20,707 nucleotides of DNA from DATIJC01 sp035479015 (GCA_035479015.1 DATIJC010000053.1:1-20707); one strand, 5' to 3'; shown: positions 1-7,227, numbered from the stretch's first letter. The notes: generated by a model from the sequence alone, not told the origin. A program made the numbers and translations.

Positions 1-1363
1 TCCTGAAGGTTTCGATTGCCCGTACACAAGCGATCAGTAAATATAATCCTTGAGCAGTTTCAAAAGAGAACCCATTGCCTTTACGCGACTGCGGATCAAA
101 ATCTTTGACTATGTCTGCAAGTCCGCCTGTACGCCGTACAATTGGGATGCAACCATAACGCAAAGCTTCCAGCGCTACAATTCCCCCTGGTTCGAACATG
201 CTTGGAATCAGGAGCATATCAGCACCGGCGAAAATTTTGCGCGGCAATTTAAAATTTGGGTACAAATGTGCACCGATCTTCCCAGGATAGACATCCTTGA
301 GTGCGTTAAACTCACTGGCGAGCTGTTGGTCACCGCCACCCAAAATGACAAACTGGATCCCCAGCTCTTTGATGAGATGTTCCAGCACTTCTAAAATAAG
401 ATGCAGTCCTTTTTGTTTATCAAGCCGTCCTGAAAAAGCAATAAGCGGTGCTTTCGGATCAATATCCAGTCCAAATTCTTTCTGTAGTGCCTCTTTGTTG
501 AGGCTGCGCTTGTCAATGGAATTTACTGTGTACGGTTGTTCGATGAGTGGGTCTGAACCTGGATCAAACATGTTTGTATCCAGCCCGTTAATAATGCCTG
601 AAAGTGTAGCGCGGCGCTTGAGCAGGAATTTATCCAGTCCCTCTCCATACTCCTTCGTGAGTACTTCCAGAGAGTGTGTGGGTGAGACTGTGTTTATCCA
701 GTCAGCATAGAGAATGCCGCGTAGCAGTGCATTTTGCATCTGCAACTTTGGATCCATCATGCTTTTTAACCGAAGCTTGCCGCTGTCGCGCTCCTGTGGC
801 GGTAAAAATGCAAAATCCATATTTCCTTGATAGCGGAAATTATGAATTGTATACAGAATTGGGATATTTTTGAGTGCTTTTTGATATCGCTTTTGTGTCC
901 GTGCTAGTTCGATGAGATACCCAGCATGCCAATCGTGGACGTGGATCACGTCTGGCATCCAATCTTTGTTCTTCTTTTGCAGGAGCAACCATTCTAGGCA
1001 AGCGCGTGAGAGTAAATAAAAACGCTGGTGATCATCTTTATAACCGAAAACATTTTCCCGCAACGTATAATATTCCCGGTTTTCCAGGAAATAGGTAATG
1101 GGCTTCGTTTTTTTGTAGAGGCGCACAGTACATTCTACGGATGAAGGCCAATACTTGCGCGGACTGTCAGTCGGGACTTTGAGGTTTTGGATAATGGGTT
1201 TTGATTTGTAGATCCGCTGTTTAATTTTGCCGTGCAGCGGTGTGAAAATACGGACATCATTACCAGTCTTTAAAAGCGATTTAGAGAGAAAGTAGAGAAC
1301 TTGTGATAGACCACCGACGGTCGCAAACGGTGCGACTTCTGCCGATACCATCAGGATACGCAT
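1..1363 (-). CDS. glgA: Glycogen/starch synthase-like glycosyltransferase (GT5 type), C-terminus cut off by window edge
   Basis: The minus strand is open from an ATG at 1363 to the left edge, about 454 codons. The N-terminus reads MRILMVSAEVAPFATVGGLS, which is the GT5 glycogen synthase start. Further on are HVHDWHAGYL, YTIHNFRYQG, a C-terminal nucleotide-sugar half with GRLDKQKG, and FEPGG followed by RYGCIPIVRRTGGLADIV. GT5 enzymes transfer glucose from ADP- or UDP-glucose to a growing alpha-1,4-glucan in the cytoplasm. The Arg of GRL and Lys of QKG, which contact the sugar nucleotide, are present. Usually conserved positions differ: the Lys of KxGGL is Thr, and PSRFEPCG is PSMFEPGG, so donor or acceptor preference may differ. 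The start lies 12 nt after the M32 peptidase stop, so the two are probably co-transcribed. The family call is firm; exact substrate is not. Confidence 0.88.
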   Translation of the reverse strand, partial: MRILMVSAEVAPFATVGGLSQVLYFLSKSLLKTGNDVRIFTPLHGKIKQRIYKSKPIIQNLKVPTDSPRKYWPSSVECTVRLYKKTKPITYFLENREYYTLRENVFGYKDDHQRFYLLSRACLEWLLLQKKNKDWMPDVIHVHDWHAGYLIELARTQKRYQKALKNIPILYTIHNFRYQGNMDFAFLPPQERDSGKLRLKSMMDPKLQMQNALLRGILYADWINTVSPTHSLEVLTKEYGEGLDKFLLKRRATLSGIINGLDTNMFDPGSDPLIEQPYTVNSIDKRSLNKEALQKEFGLDIDPKAPLIAFSGRLDKQKGLHLILEVLEHLIKELGIQFVILGGGDQQLASEFNALKDVYPGKIGAHLYPNFKLPRKIFAGADMLLIPSMFEPGGIVALEALRYGCIPIVRRTGGLADIVKDFDPQSRKGNGFSFETAQGLYLLIACVRAIETFR

Positions 1364-1375
1364 GAGGTGATTGTA

Positions 1376-2869
1376 TCACCTAGCGAATTTATCCTCGATA
1401 TAACGTAGGTACGCAGCCGATGATAGCGGTTTACCCGTTACGCGTATAGCTAATTCATCGCTAGTGTATAACCTGCCGTGTGTGTGAATCTTTTCGTTCA
1501 GCCATTTGCGCGGTTTCTCGAATTCGCCTTTCGCAATTGCATGCGGCAGGTCGGGATGATCTTTTAAAACAGATTCGTAAATTTGTGCTGAAAATAAACT
1601 GCCTAATGAATAGGTTGGGAAGTAGCCGATCAGTCCCTGCCCCCAATGAATATCCTGTAAGCATCCTAGACTGTCACTTGGCACGTCGACCCCTAGATAT
1701 TCTTTTATTTTTTTGTTCCACTCTGTTGGTATATCATGTACAGCAAGCCTGCCTTCTATCAGTGCCGACTCAATTTCAAAACGGACGATAATATGCATGT
1801 GGTAGGTCACTTCATCCGCGTCCACGCGGATGAGCGATGGCTTGATGACATTGAGCTCCCGCCAAATACTTTCTACAGTCTCACCCTCTAATTCTTCAGG
1901 GAACGTGGCTTGCAATTGTGGGAAAAAATACTGCCAGAATTCGATGGATTTACCGATCATATTTTCCCAAAATCGCGACTGGGATTCGTGAGCCACTAGT
2001 GACGTGATGTATCCAAGCGTGGTGAAATCTAATTCGGGGGAGACACCTTGCTCGTACATGCCATGACCCCCTTCGTGGACGGTAGAAAGTATTGTAGAGA
2101 TGGGGTTATCTTCCAGGATACGTGTAGTTAGGCGGACATCAGACTGCGTCAAACCCATAGTGAAAGGATGGGCCGATTTATCTTGTCTGCCCCGCTCTAA
2201 ATCAAAACCAATTTTTTCCAAAACATGCATGGAAAAATCCCACAGTTTTTGACCGTCAAACTTTTGATGCAATACACCTTTATCATATTGCTTTGTTTGC
2301 GTCACGAGTTTGGGAATCAACACTTTTAATTCATCGCGCAATGGATACAGGACCGCCTCCACTTTTTTCTTAGTCAGATCCTGCTCAAATTCATCCAGCA
2401 ATGCGTCGTAGGGAGAGTCAACATATCCATAGCAGCGCGCCACTTCGCGCTTGAGCTTCACCATTCGCTCTAGACTTGGTGCAAACAGTGAGAAATTATT
2501 TTGTTCCCGAGCATGTTTCCATGCTTCCAAACCCAGAGAAGATTCTTTACTCAATTCTTGAACTAGTGATCGTGGTAATTTCGTGGCAAGCGTATAGTCA
2601 CGCTGCATTTCGCGTATAAGTGCGATATCAAATTCGCTAATACCCTTTACCTCATCTAATAACTTTCCTAGAGATTTTGCTGTGGCCTTATCATGATAAA
2701 TTCCGGATAAAGTTTCTAATTGGTGTGCTCGTGCAAGCGCACCTTTTGGGGACATGTATGTCTCTTGGTCCCATGCCAGGAGTGCGATCGCCGACGAGAT
2801 ATCTTTGAGCTCGCGGCTAATTGCCACTAGTTTTTTTATGTTTGGATCGGTTAGCGTGAATACGGACAT
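1376..2869 (-). CDS. M32 family metallocarboxypeptidase (carboxypeptidase Taq type)
   Basis: A 497-residue protein, the normal length for M32 carboxypeptidases, which are cytoplasmic zinc enzymes removing C-terminal residues from peptides. The zinc-binding HEXXH is HEGGH at residues 265-269, within STVHEGGHGMYEQG. The family motif HESQSR follows at 294-299 and supplies the third metal ligand. DEVTYHMHIIVRFEIE further downstream is also typical. The protein is mostly helical with no signal peptide. The ATG at 2869 gives a natural start (MSVFTLTDPNIKKLVAISREL) and is divergent from the gene at 2910, with only 40 bp between them. No clear Shine-Dalgarno site precedes it. The glycosyltransferase follows 12 nt downstream. 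Identification is secure. Confidence 0.95.
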   Translation of the reverse strand: MSVFTLTDPNIKKLVAISRELKDISSAIALLAWDQETYMSPKGALARAHQLETLSGIYHDKATAKSLGKLLDEVKGISEFDIALIREMQRDYTLATKLPRSLVQELSKESSLGLEAWKHAREQNNFSLFAPSLERMVKLKREVARCYGYVDSPYDALLDEFEQDLTKKKVEAVLYPLRDELKVLIPKLVTQTKQYDKGVLHQKFDGQKLWDFSMHVLEKIGFDLERGRQDKSAHPFTMGLTQSDVRLTTRILEDNPISTILSTVHEGGHGMYEQGVSPELDFTTLGYITSLVAHESQSRFWENMIGKSIEFWQYFFPQLQATFPEELEGETVESIWRELNVIKPSLIRVDADEVTYHMHIIVRFEIESALIEGRLAVHDIPTEWNKKIKEYLGVDVPSDSLGCLQDIHWGQGLIGYFPTYSLGSLFSAQIYESVLKDHPDLPHAIAKGEFEKPRKWLNEKIHTHGRLYTSDELAIRVTGKPLSSAAYLRYIEDKFAR

Positions 2870-2909
2870 ATGTTAGAATCTTTCGCAGGCAGTATATCTT
2901 ACACTTTTT

Positions 2910-3227
2910 ATGAACATCATTGAATCTCTATATTACAAAAAGATTTTCACTCCGCTTGCGGGTGGTGCATACAATCAACTGGATCATTTGAACCAAATAG
3001 TCGATCTTGAAGAAGTAAATGGATTAGATTTTGGTGAACGTTTGACTGACAAGGAAGCTGACGCATACTCTTGGTTAAATTTTGTTATCTTGATGCATGA
3101 AAAAATCGGCCAACATGTATTTGATTACAATAAATTTATAGAGCAATACGTGAGCGAAAAAGGAAATAGTTTCGCTCTCCAATCACTTCTCCGTCGCATG
3201 GGGCTAAGAAAGAATACTAGACGGTAG
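2910..3227 (+). CDS. Hypothetical protein, 105 aa
   Basis: I do not recognise this protein. It has 105 residues, is soluble, and has no signal peptide, membrane segment or Cys motif. An acidic middle (DLEEVNGLDFGERLTDKEAD) leads to a helical stretch and a basic C-terminus (LLRRMGLRKNTRR). The start MNIIESLYYKKIF is preceded by a T-rich stretch without a Shine-Dalgarno site. TATATC and TATCTT, 9-15 nt upstream, could act as a -10 box, giving a very short leader. It is divergent from the M32 gene and is followed 28 nt later by another small gene on the same strand, which has its own strong ribosome site. The coding call rests on the clean ORF, gene-like spacing and composition. Confidence 0.6.
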   Translation: MNIIESLYYKKIFTPLAGGAYNQLDHLNQIVDLEEVNGLDFGERLTDKEADAYSWLNFVILMHEKIGQHVFDYNKFIEQYVSEKGNSFALQSLLRRMGLRKNTRR

Positions 3228-3255
3228 GTGTACACTACTTTAAAAAGGAGACTTT

Positions 3256-3570
3256 ATGGCAACAAATGTGAGAGAAAAATTTGAAAAAGGAAATAAGTAT
3301 GTAGTAGCTGCGCATGTCAATATCGACGCAGGTAGAAAAGTATTTAACTCAAGAGGCTACGAACTTCCTGAAACCATGGTTTTGCTCGATGTGTATTACA
3401 ATCAGCCTTACAGCATACTGGATGATCTAGCTTGGTTGGTTGCGAAATATGGGAGTTATGTGAATGAAAATAAGAATGAAACCGATCTGCTTCCTGGGAT
3501 GGAGCTTGATTTTGATTTAGCATATCAAGAATGGCTCAAGTTGAAAGATGGTGTAAAAGCTAGAAGTTAA
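3256..3570 (+). CDS. Hypothetical protein, 104 aa
   Basis: The function is unknown. The ATG at 3256 follows a textbook Shine-Dalgarno site, AAGGAG at 3245-3250, which strongly supports translation. The protein (MATNVREKFEKGNKYVVAAH...) is soluble, with no Cys motif or membrane helix. It has a basic N-terminus and an acidic second half rich in Asp, Glu and Leu. It lies 28 nt after the 105-aa gene and probably shares its transcript. Its stop overlaps the end of the convergent trpS gene by 4 nt, and I see no terminator between them. It could be a small regulatory or binding protein, but nothing in the sequence says so. Confidence 0.7.
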   Translation: MATNVREKFEKGNKYVVAAHVNIDAGRKVFNSRGYELPETMVLLDVYYNQPYSILDDLAWLVAKYGSYVNENKNETDLLPGMELDFDLAYQEWLKLKDGVKARS

Positions 3571-4541
3571 GCCAAGCCCATCTTTTGTTTCACTTCATTG
3601 ACGGTTTGAAGAGCTATCGCTCGGGCGCGATTGGCGCCATCCGCGATCACGCGGTCAACGTATTCACTGTCGGCCTCTAATTCTTTGCGGCGCTTCTGCA
3701 TTGGTTCAAGTTCGGAATATATTCCCAATGCTATTGCGTCTTTCAATTCGGAGAACTTTAAACTTCCCGATTGGAATGCGTTTTCAAACTCATTTTCGCG
3801 TTCGGGTGAGACAAGCTGGAGGAATGCAAACAGTGCTTCAACGCCGGAACTCTTTTTCCCACCTGCTTCTGTGGCCGTAGGAATTTTAGCAACTTTCTTG
3901 CGGATTGTTTCCAAATCATCGGTCAGATTAATAAAACTTCCTTCTACAGTTTTACTCATCTTCCCCTCGCCTGTCAGAGATGGGACATACCCCCCATTCG
4001 TTGCAAACCGTACTGGTTCAGGAAAATCTGTCCCGTAGTCCTGGTTCATGCGACGAGCAATCTCGCGGGCTGCCTCAATGTGTGGCTCCTGATCAATACC
4101 AACCGGTACGAGATGCGCTTTATATACGAGAATGTCTGCGGCCATGAGCGTGGGGTAATTTAATAATGCAAGGGTGGCATGTTCGGGGTACTGTTTTACT
4201 TTATCTTTGAATGTCGGCAAGTGTTGCATCTTGGCAATCGTTGTGACGCTAGAAAAATAAAACGCTAACTCAATATGTTGATTCACTTCTGACTGTTGAA
4301 ACAAGATGGACTTCTCCGGATCGAGTCCGGCAGCCAAGTAATCGATCATCACTTCACGTCTATTTTTACGCAGTTCTTCCACGTTATATGGTGTCGTGAG
4401 TGTGTGCACATCAGCGACCATGAATAGCGTATCGTATTTGCCGCTCTGTGCTAGTTCTAGCATGCCTTTAACGGCACCAAAATAATTCCCCAGGTGTAAT
4501 CTCCCTGTGGCTCTGATTCCTGATAAGACTCTATTTTTCAT
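3567..4541 (-). CDS. trpS: Tryptophan-tRNA ligase
   Basis: Class I aminoacyl-tRNA synthetase that charges tRNA-Trp with tryptophan using ATP. The protein has 324 residues, the usual size for compact bacterial TrpS. The HIGH-type motif is HLGN at residues 16-19 (ATGRLHLGNYFGAVKG) and the KMSKS-type motif is KMSKT at 194-198 (GEGKMSKT). The Trp-pocket region, LLNYPTLMAADILVYKAHLVPVG, is present. I chose the ATG at 4541 because it follows GGAGAG and begins MKNRVLSGIRATGRLHLGN, as in the family. An upstream in-frame GTG at 4601 would put a terminator hairpin inside the coding sequence. The leader upstream, about 210 nt with a terminator-like hairpin just before the ribosome site, suggests regulated expression. 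Confidence 0.96.
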   Translation of the reverse strand: MKNRVLSGIRATGRLHLGNYFGAVKGMLELAQSGKYDTLFMVADVHTLTTPYNVEELRKNRREVMIDYLAAGLDPEKSILFQQSEVNQHIELAFYFSSVTTIAKMQHLPTFKDKVKQYPEHATLALLNYPTLMAADILVYKAHLVPVGIDQEPHIEAAREIARRMNQDYGTDFPEPVRFATNGGYVPSLTGEGKMSKTVEGSFINLTDDLETIRKKVAKIPTATEAGGKKSSGVEALFAFLQLVSPERENEFENAFQSGSLKFSELKDAIALGIYSELEPMQKRRKELEADSEYVDRVIADGANRARAIALQTVNEVKQKMGLA

Positions 4542-4787
4542 ATACTCTCCATGATACCAAAAAGCCCTAGTGGGCACACCAGACGAATCCAATGTGTCCA
4601 CCAGGGCTCTCTATTTTTACCCTCCTTCGCCAAAGGCTTCGGAAGGGCTATAGGGGCTTTGCCACCTAGCGTTCGTTATCACATTTCTATGACAACCTCG
4701 ATATCTTGAAAACTTTTGCCTGATTCCAACCTTTCAGACTTTCGGAAGATATAGTGAAACTATACAATGCTTACGGGTATTATTCAA
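4542..4787 (-). promoter_or_regulatory. Putative trpS promoter and ~210-nt structured leader
   Basis: On the minus strand TTGAAT (4787-4782) and TATAGT (4764-4759) are separated by 17 nt, giving a plausible sigma-70 promoter with a start near 4752. The -35 box overlaps the stop codon of the upstream gene. The leader then holds a small hairpin (CTGA/TCAG, 4737-4720) whose loop contains TTGGA. Next comes AGGTGGCAAAGCC at about 4667-4655, a bulged hairpin from CCTTC/GAAGG (about 4645-4623), and finally the terminator-like hairpin. UGG is the Trp codon, and UGGC is complementary to the GCCA end expected of tRNA-Trp. The layout therefore recalls a T-box, but the canonical T-box sequence is not matched well. 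Confidence 0.4.
4559..4608 (-). terminator. Terminator-like hairpin in the trpS leader (possible attenuator)
   Basis: Read on the minus strand, AGCCCTGGTGG pairs with CCACTAGGGCT (11 pairs, one G-T). ACAC/GTGT can extend the stem, and a TTTTT run follows at once. The T run ends 17 nt before the trpS ATG, with the ribosome site in between. This is where an attenuator sits. It could instead end transcription from the 89-aa gene, but that stop is about 175 nt away. Confidence 0.6.
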
Positions 4788-5053
4788 GTACGAAGTAAAT
4801 CTGTGAGGTAGCGTCCCCAGGCGTTGATGATAAAGTAAAAATTTTTGGGATCTGAAACTTCGATATCATCATTCTCCTCTTCTGCCAAGAAAACGATTAG
4901 CTTCAATATCAGTGTAACTTGTTCGGTTTGGAGCTTTTGCAATGATTCATTTATATCTCTGGGTCCGCAAATTACGAGGGCTGCATCATACAGAACAAGA
5001 ACTTCTTTCGGAGTAAAAACCGTTTTTTCGATCATAATGCGTGTTTTTCTCAT
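4784..5053 (-). CDS. Hypothetical protein, 89 aa
   Basis: I do not recognise it. The ORF encodes 89 residues, with a basic start (MRKTRIMIEKTVF), a hydrophobic helix (LILKLIVFLAEEENDD) and a conserved-looking end (NFYFIINAWGRYLTDLL). A second Met at residue 7 (MIEKTVFTPKEVLVLYDAAL) is an equally possible start; neither has an obvious Shine-Dalgarno site. The hydrophobic stretch is too short and too acid-flanked to call a membrane segment. It lies upstream of trpS on the same strand, but a promoter candidate overlaps its stop, so trpS may be transcribed on its own. Moderate confidence that it is coding. Confidence 0.5.
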   Translation of the reverse strand: MRKTRIMIEKTVFTPKEVLVLYDAALVICGPRDINESLQKLQTEQVTLILKLIVFLAEEENDDIEVSDPKNFYFIINAWGRYLTDLLRT

Positions 5054-5092
5054 GTACAGGTGAAAATGTCAATCAAATCTGTCTATATATTC

Positions 5093-5190
5093 CACCCTCA
5101 CCCTCCCTTAATTTAAGGGAGGGAATGGGAAGGTTTTATTAAAAAAGTTCAATGTTCCCCTTCTAAATTAGAGGGGGTGCAGGGGGAGTA
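5093..5190. repeat. Two palindromic intergenic elements of related sequence
   Basis: The 160-bp gap between the 89-aa gene and tRNA-Lys holds a perfect inverted repeat at 5101-5123 (CCCTCCCTTAA, 1-nt loop, TTAAGGGAGGG). A second, imperfect one lies at about 5158-5177 (CCCCTTCTAA and TTAGAGGGG). Both share the pattern pyrimidine-rich arm, TAA centre, purine-rich arm, and both are followed by G-rich tails, as in miniature palindromic repeats. They could also act as terminators, but neither has a clean T run directly after the stem. No ORF is evident in the gap. Confidence 0.55.
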
Positions 5191-5224
5191 TGAAAAGGTG
5201 ATAAAATATCTCAAGATAAATTTT

Positions 5225-5298
5225 GGGTCGGTAGCTCAGTTGGTTAGAGCATCTGCCTCTTAAGCAGAGTGTCGAGGGTTCGATTCCCTCCCGACCCA
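5225..5298 (+). tRNA. tRNA-Lys (anticodon CTT)
   Basis: Full cloverleaf of 74 nt. The acceptor GGGTCGG pairs with CCGACCC. The anticodon stem TCTGC/GCAGA encloses CTCTTAA with anticodon CTT. The T arm carries GTTCGATTC and the discriminator is A. CCA is not encoded (CA then TTT follows). It is convergent with the gene ending at 5304. Confidence 0.96.
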
Positions 5299-5303
5299 CA
5301 TTT

Positions 5304-5618
5304 CTAAAACTGTAACTCACTCTGTGGGTATCCAATTTCTCTGACCTCAATTCCGAGTACATTAAGCATCGTAATTTGAGCTTGAGTAACAAAATCCACT
5401 CCACCGAACAAGAGTACCGCTTGTACTACTTCATAAGCTCCGCCTTCATTTTGGCGCGAAACTTGTTTACCTAAATCTTCATTTGAGATTGAGCCAGGGA
5501 CAAGAACAACTCCTAGGATATCGTAGCCAGGCTGTCTGCCCATTTTCAGCGCACGAACCGCTTCTTGATTATCAGTAAGTATGACAGCTGTCCGACTTCT
5601 TCTTTCATTTAAGACCAT
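5304..5618 (-). CDS. Hypothetical protein, 104 aa
   Basis: Not recognised. The start MVLNERRSRTAVILTDNQEA follows a strong Shine-Dalgarno site (AAGGAGG, about 7 nt before the ATG), so translation is very likely. The pattern of beta strands and helices (TAVILTD, YDILGVVLVPG, VVQAVLLFGGVDFVTQAQ, MLNVLGIEVREIG) looks like a small alpha/beta, possibly Rossmann-like, fold. There are no Cys residues and no signal peptide. It heads away from the Cys-motif gene at 5631-5849, with 12 nt between that gene's stop and this start, and both sit behind the 151-aa gene, so the three probably form one operon read right to left. No function is proposed. Confidence 0.7.
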   Translation of the reverse strand: MVLNERRSRTAVILTDNQEAVRALKMGRQPGYDILGVVLVPGSISNEDLGKQVSRQNEGGAYEVVQAVLLFGGVDFVTQAQITMLNVLGIEVREIGYPQSELQF

Positions 5619-5630
5619 AATTCCTCCTTT

Positions 5631-5849
5631 TTATGCGCTTAGTGGTTGGCCGACAGAGGCCTGCCAGTCGTGAAAAGTTTTATCGGGGTTGGCGTGCTTA
5701 TAGTCTACCCAAACTTGGTTCAGTGTCGTGGTACCAGCCACGTGTCTGGCATGGGTCGCATCATCAATATATGGGCAGTTTTCACAGCCCGAGCCGCAAC
5801 AGCAGCCTTGGGCGATAAGTGAGTCTACATCTATTGCATCGTCTGCCAT
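5631..5849 (-). CDS. Small Cys-rich protein with CCCGSGCENCPY motif, 72 aa
   Basis: A 72-residue acidic protein. After MADDAIDVDSLIAQG comes CCCGSGCENCPY, five Cys within nine residues, resembling the CCGxGCxxCPW-type motif of DUF5522 and oxidoreductase-like small domains. That suggests metal or iron-sulfur binding, an inference from the motif only. The C-terminal half (NQVWVDYKHANPDKTFHDWQASVG) is likely helical. The ATG is preceded by TAGGAG at a suitable distance, supporting the start. It is the middle gene of three minus-strand genes (5304-6313), 8 nt downstream of the 151-aa gene and 12 nt upstream of the 104-aa gene. Electron transfer, metal handling or a structural zinc site are all possible. 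Confidence 0.7.
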   Translation of the reverse strand: MADDAIDVDSLIAQGCCCGSGCENCPYIDDATHARHVAGTTTLNQVWVDYKHANPDKTFHDWQASVGQPLSA

Positions 5850-5857
5850 ATGCGCTC

Positions 5858-6313
5858 CTATTTCTGTTTTGCTTTATAGGTTGAGTTTAACACGTCCCAA
5901 GAATAACCTCTGTCTGCTGCAACTTGGTCGAGGAAGACTATAGGGTCTATATTCCCAAATTCCATGCAATAGTTATACACGTCGACGATATACGGGATCT
6001 CATGTTCTAAAACTACATCCCAAAATTGATATATTGGCCGATCACCAAGAGTTTTGAAGAAATTATGGGATCTTTGCGTTTTTTTAGCAAGATGTTTTAA
6101 AAATTCAGTACCGTCTGGACGCATGTATCCTAATTCCTCACCTTCCCATGCGTACCCATTTGTTTCCAAAAAGTACTCAATAAATGCTTGTAAATTGACG
6201 GAAACACCTTGTATAACGCAAGCGTTAATTGCTTGATAAACCAACTCAACTTCATGATCGGCCGCTATAGCTTGCCGCAAGTCTTCTTCTGTTGGAACAT
6301 GTTTTTCCGCCAT
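5858..6313 (-). CDS. Hypothetical protein, 151 aa
   Basis: Not recognised. The protein is soluble, acidic and rich in aromatic residues (YAWEGEELGYMRPDG, YQFWDVVLEHEIPYIVDVYNYCMEFG, RGYSWDVLN), with no signal peptide or metal motif. The start MAEKHVPTEEDLRQAIAADHE has GGAGA 6-7 nt upstream. A good promoter candidate (TTGATT, 17 nt, TATTCT) lies about 28 nt upstream on the same strand. It is the first gene of a probable three-gene operon with the Cys-motif protein and the 104-aa protein. Two similar-sounding segments, SVNLQAFIEYFLETNGYAW and DPIVFLDQVAADRGYSWDVL, may be an internal duplication of a short helical motif. That similarity is weak and noted only by eye. Confidence 0.65.
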   Translation of the reverse strand: MAEKHVPTEEDLRQAIAADHEVELVYQAINACVIQGVSVNLQAFIEYFLETNGYAWEGEELGYMRPDGTEFLKHLAKKTQRSHNFFKTLGDRPIYQFWDVVLEHEIPYIVDVYNYCMEFGNIDPIVFLDQVAADRGYSWDVLNSTYKAKQK

Positions 6314-6340
6314 AAATTTCTCCGATCTGGCTTCTCTTGT

Positions 6341-6369
6341 AGAATACAGTAGGCCGACACATCAATCAA
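6341..6369 (-). promoter_or_regulatory. Promoter of the 6313-5304 small-gene operon
   Basis: On the minus strand TTGATT (6369-6364) and TATTCT (6346-6341) are 17 nt apart, close to the sigma-70 consensus. The predicted start near 6334 leaves a leader of about 20 nt that includes GGAGA ahead of the ATG at 6313. Confidence 0.55.
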
Positions 6370-6396
6370 GGTATTCATGTTAAAATTCAGTGTGTT

Positions 6397-6468
6397 GCTC
6401 CCGTAGTTCAACGGATAGAACTATAGTCTTCGGAACTATCGATGAAGGTTCAATTCCTTCCGGGAGCA
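6397..6468 (+). tRNA. tRNA-Arg (anticodon TCG)
   Basis: 72-nt cloverleaf. The acceptor GCTCCCG pairs with CGGGAGC, the D stem is GTTC/GAAC, and the anticodon stem ATAGT/ACTAT encloses CTTCGGA with anticodon TCG. The T loop is TTCAATT, the discriminator is A, and no CCA is encoded. The kinase-like gene starts 48 nt downstream on the same strand. Confidence 0.94.
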
Positions 6469-6516
6469 CTTCAAATTTGACACGTACTCCCGTGAGGGTG
6501 TATACCATACCCCAAC

Positions 6517-7227
6517 ATGAGCGAATCCGTTTGGTTCTCGCAGCTTATCGAACGTGTCATATCACAGTCAGATCTGCGTAACAGATTTTACCGCAGAGAT
6601 CTCCATTCCTCTCTTCCTTTTTCCAAACCATTTATTACAATCGCCCGCGAACCTGGCAGCGGCGGGGCTCCGATCGGCCAAGAAGTTGCCAAGCGGCTTG
6701 GTTTCGAATTTTATGATCAAAAATTAATTGAAGAGATTGCTAAATCCGCCAGGCGGCGCAAAGAGACAATTGCTAAGGTAGATGAGAAAGCCCGCACAGG
6801 CATCCAAGACTTCATTCAAGGAGTGCTTAATCCGAGCTATGTCAGTGATGTGACATTTTTAAAACATTTAATCAAAGTGACTGTCACACTCGCGTATCAT
6901 GGCGACACGGTTATTTTAGGGCGCGGAGCAAATTTTCTGACCCCCCGTGATAAAGGTCTGCATGTGCGTATAACTGCCCCACTTTCGTTCCGCCTTGAAA
7001 AGGCCGTACAGTACGAAGGTCATAGCGAACTAGAAGCGAAAGAAGTCATTCGCAAAGTCAGTAAGGACCGGCGTGACTTTGTCAGGCAGTATTTTGACGA
7101 GGATATTCGCAGAGCTGAAAACTATGATCTGACAATCAATTCCGAGTGTTTTGACGTCAATGATTGTGTAGAAATTATTCTTCGTGCCTTCCAGCGCAAG
7201 TTCCCGAGAGCTAAAAGAATGTTATAA
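6517..7227 (+). CDS. Cytidylate kinase-like P-loop protein
   Basis: A 236-residue protein of the cytidylate-kinase-like family (AAA_26 type). After about 36 leading residues comes FITIAREPGSGGAPIGQEVA (39-58), the family's Gly-rich phosphate loop. It is followed by LGFEFYDQKLIEEIA, GRGANF at 135-140, HVRITAPLSFRLE, and a lid-like RRDFVRQYFDEDIRRAENYDLTINS near 190-214. True CMP kinases carry GKGT/GKS in the loop; this family replaces the Lys with GGxxIG, so its substrate is unproven. The ATG at 6517 has no Shine-Dalgarno site and lies 48 nt after tRNA-Arg, so it may share that transcript. The stop overlaps the -10 box of the downstream tRNA-Leu. The family is clear; a nucleotide- or small-molecule-kinase role is inference. 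Confidence 0.88.
   Translation: MSESVWFSQLIERVISQSDLRNRFYRRDLHSSLPFSKPFITIAREPGSGGAPIGQEVAKRLGFEFYDQKLIEEIAKSARRRKETIAKVDEKARTGIQDFIQGVLNPSYVSDVTFLKHLIKVTVTLAYHGDTVILGRGANFLTPRDKGLHVRITAPLSFRLEKAVQYEGHSELEAKEVIRKVSKDRRDFVRQYFDEDIRRAENYDLTINSECFDVNDCVEIILRAFQRKFPRAKRML

Noticed and set aside
50..873. Plus-strand open frames in the first 900 bases
   Set aside because: They lie opposite the glycosyltransferase, whose minus-strand frame carries family motifs throughout.
4542..4601. Longer trpS from GTG at 4601
   Set aside because: The extra 20 residues come from the terminator-like hairpin, and the family N-terminus and ribosome site fit the ATG at 4541.
5168..5404. Minus-strand frame across tRNA-Lys (GIEPSTLCLRGRCSNQLSYRP)
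   Set aside because: It is the reverse translation of the tRNA, a common artefact.
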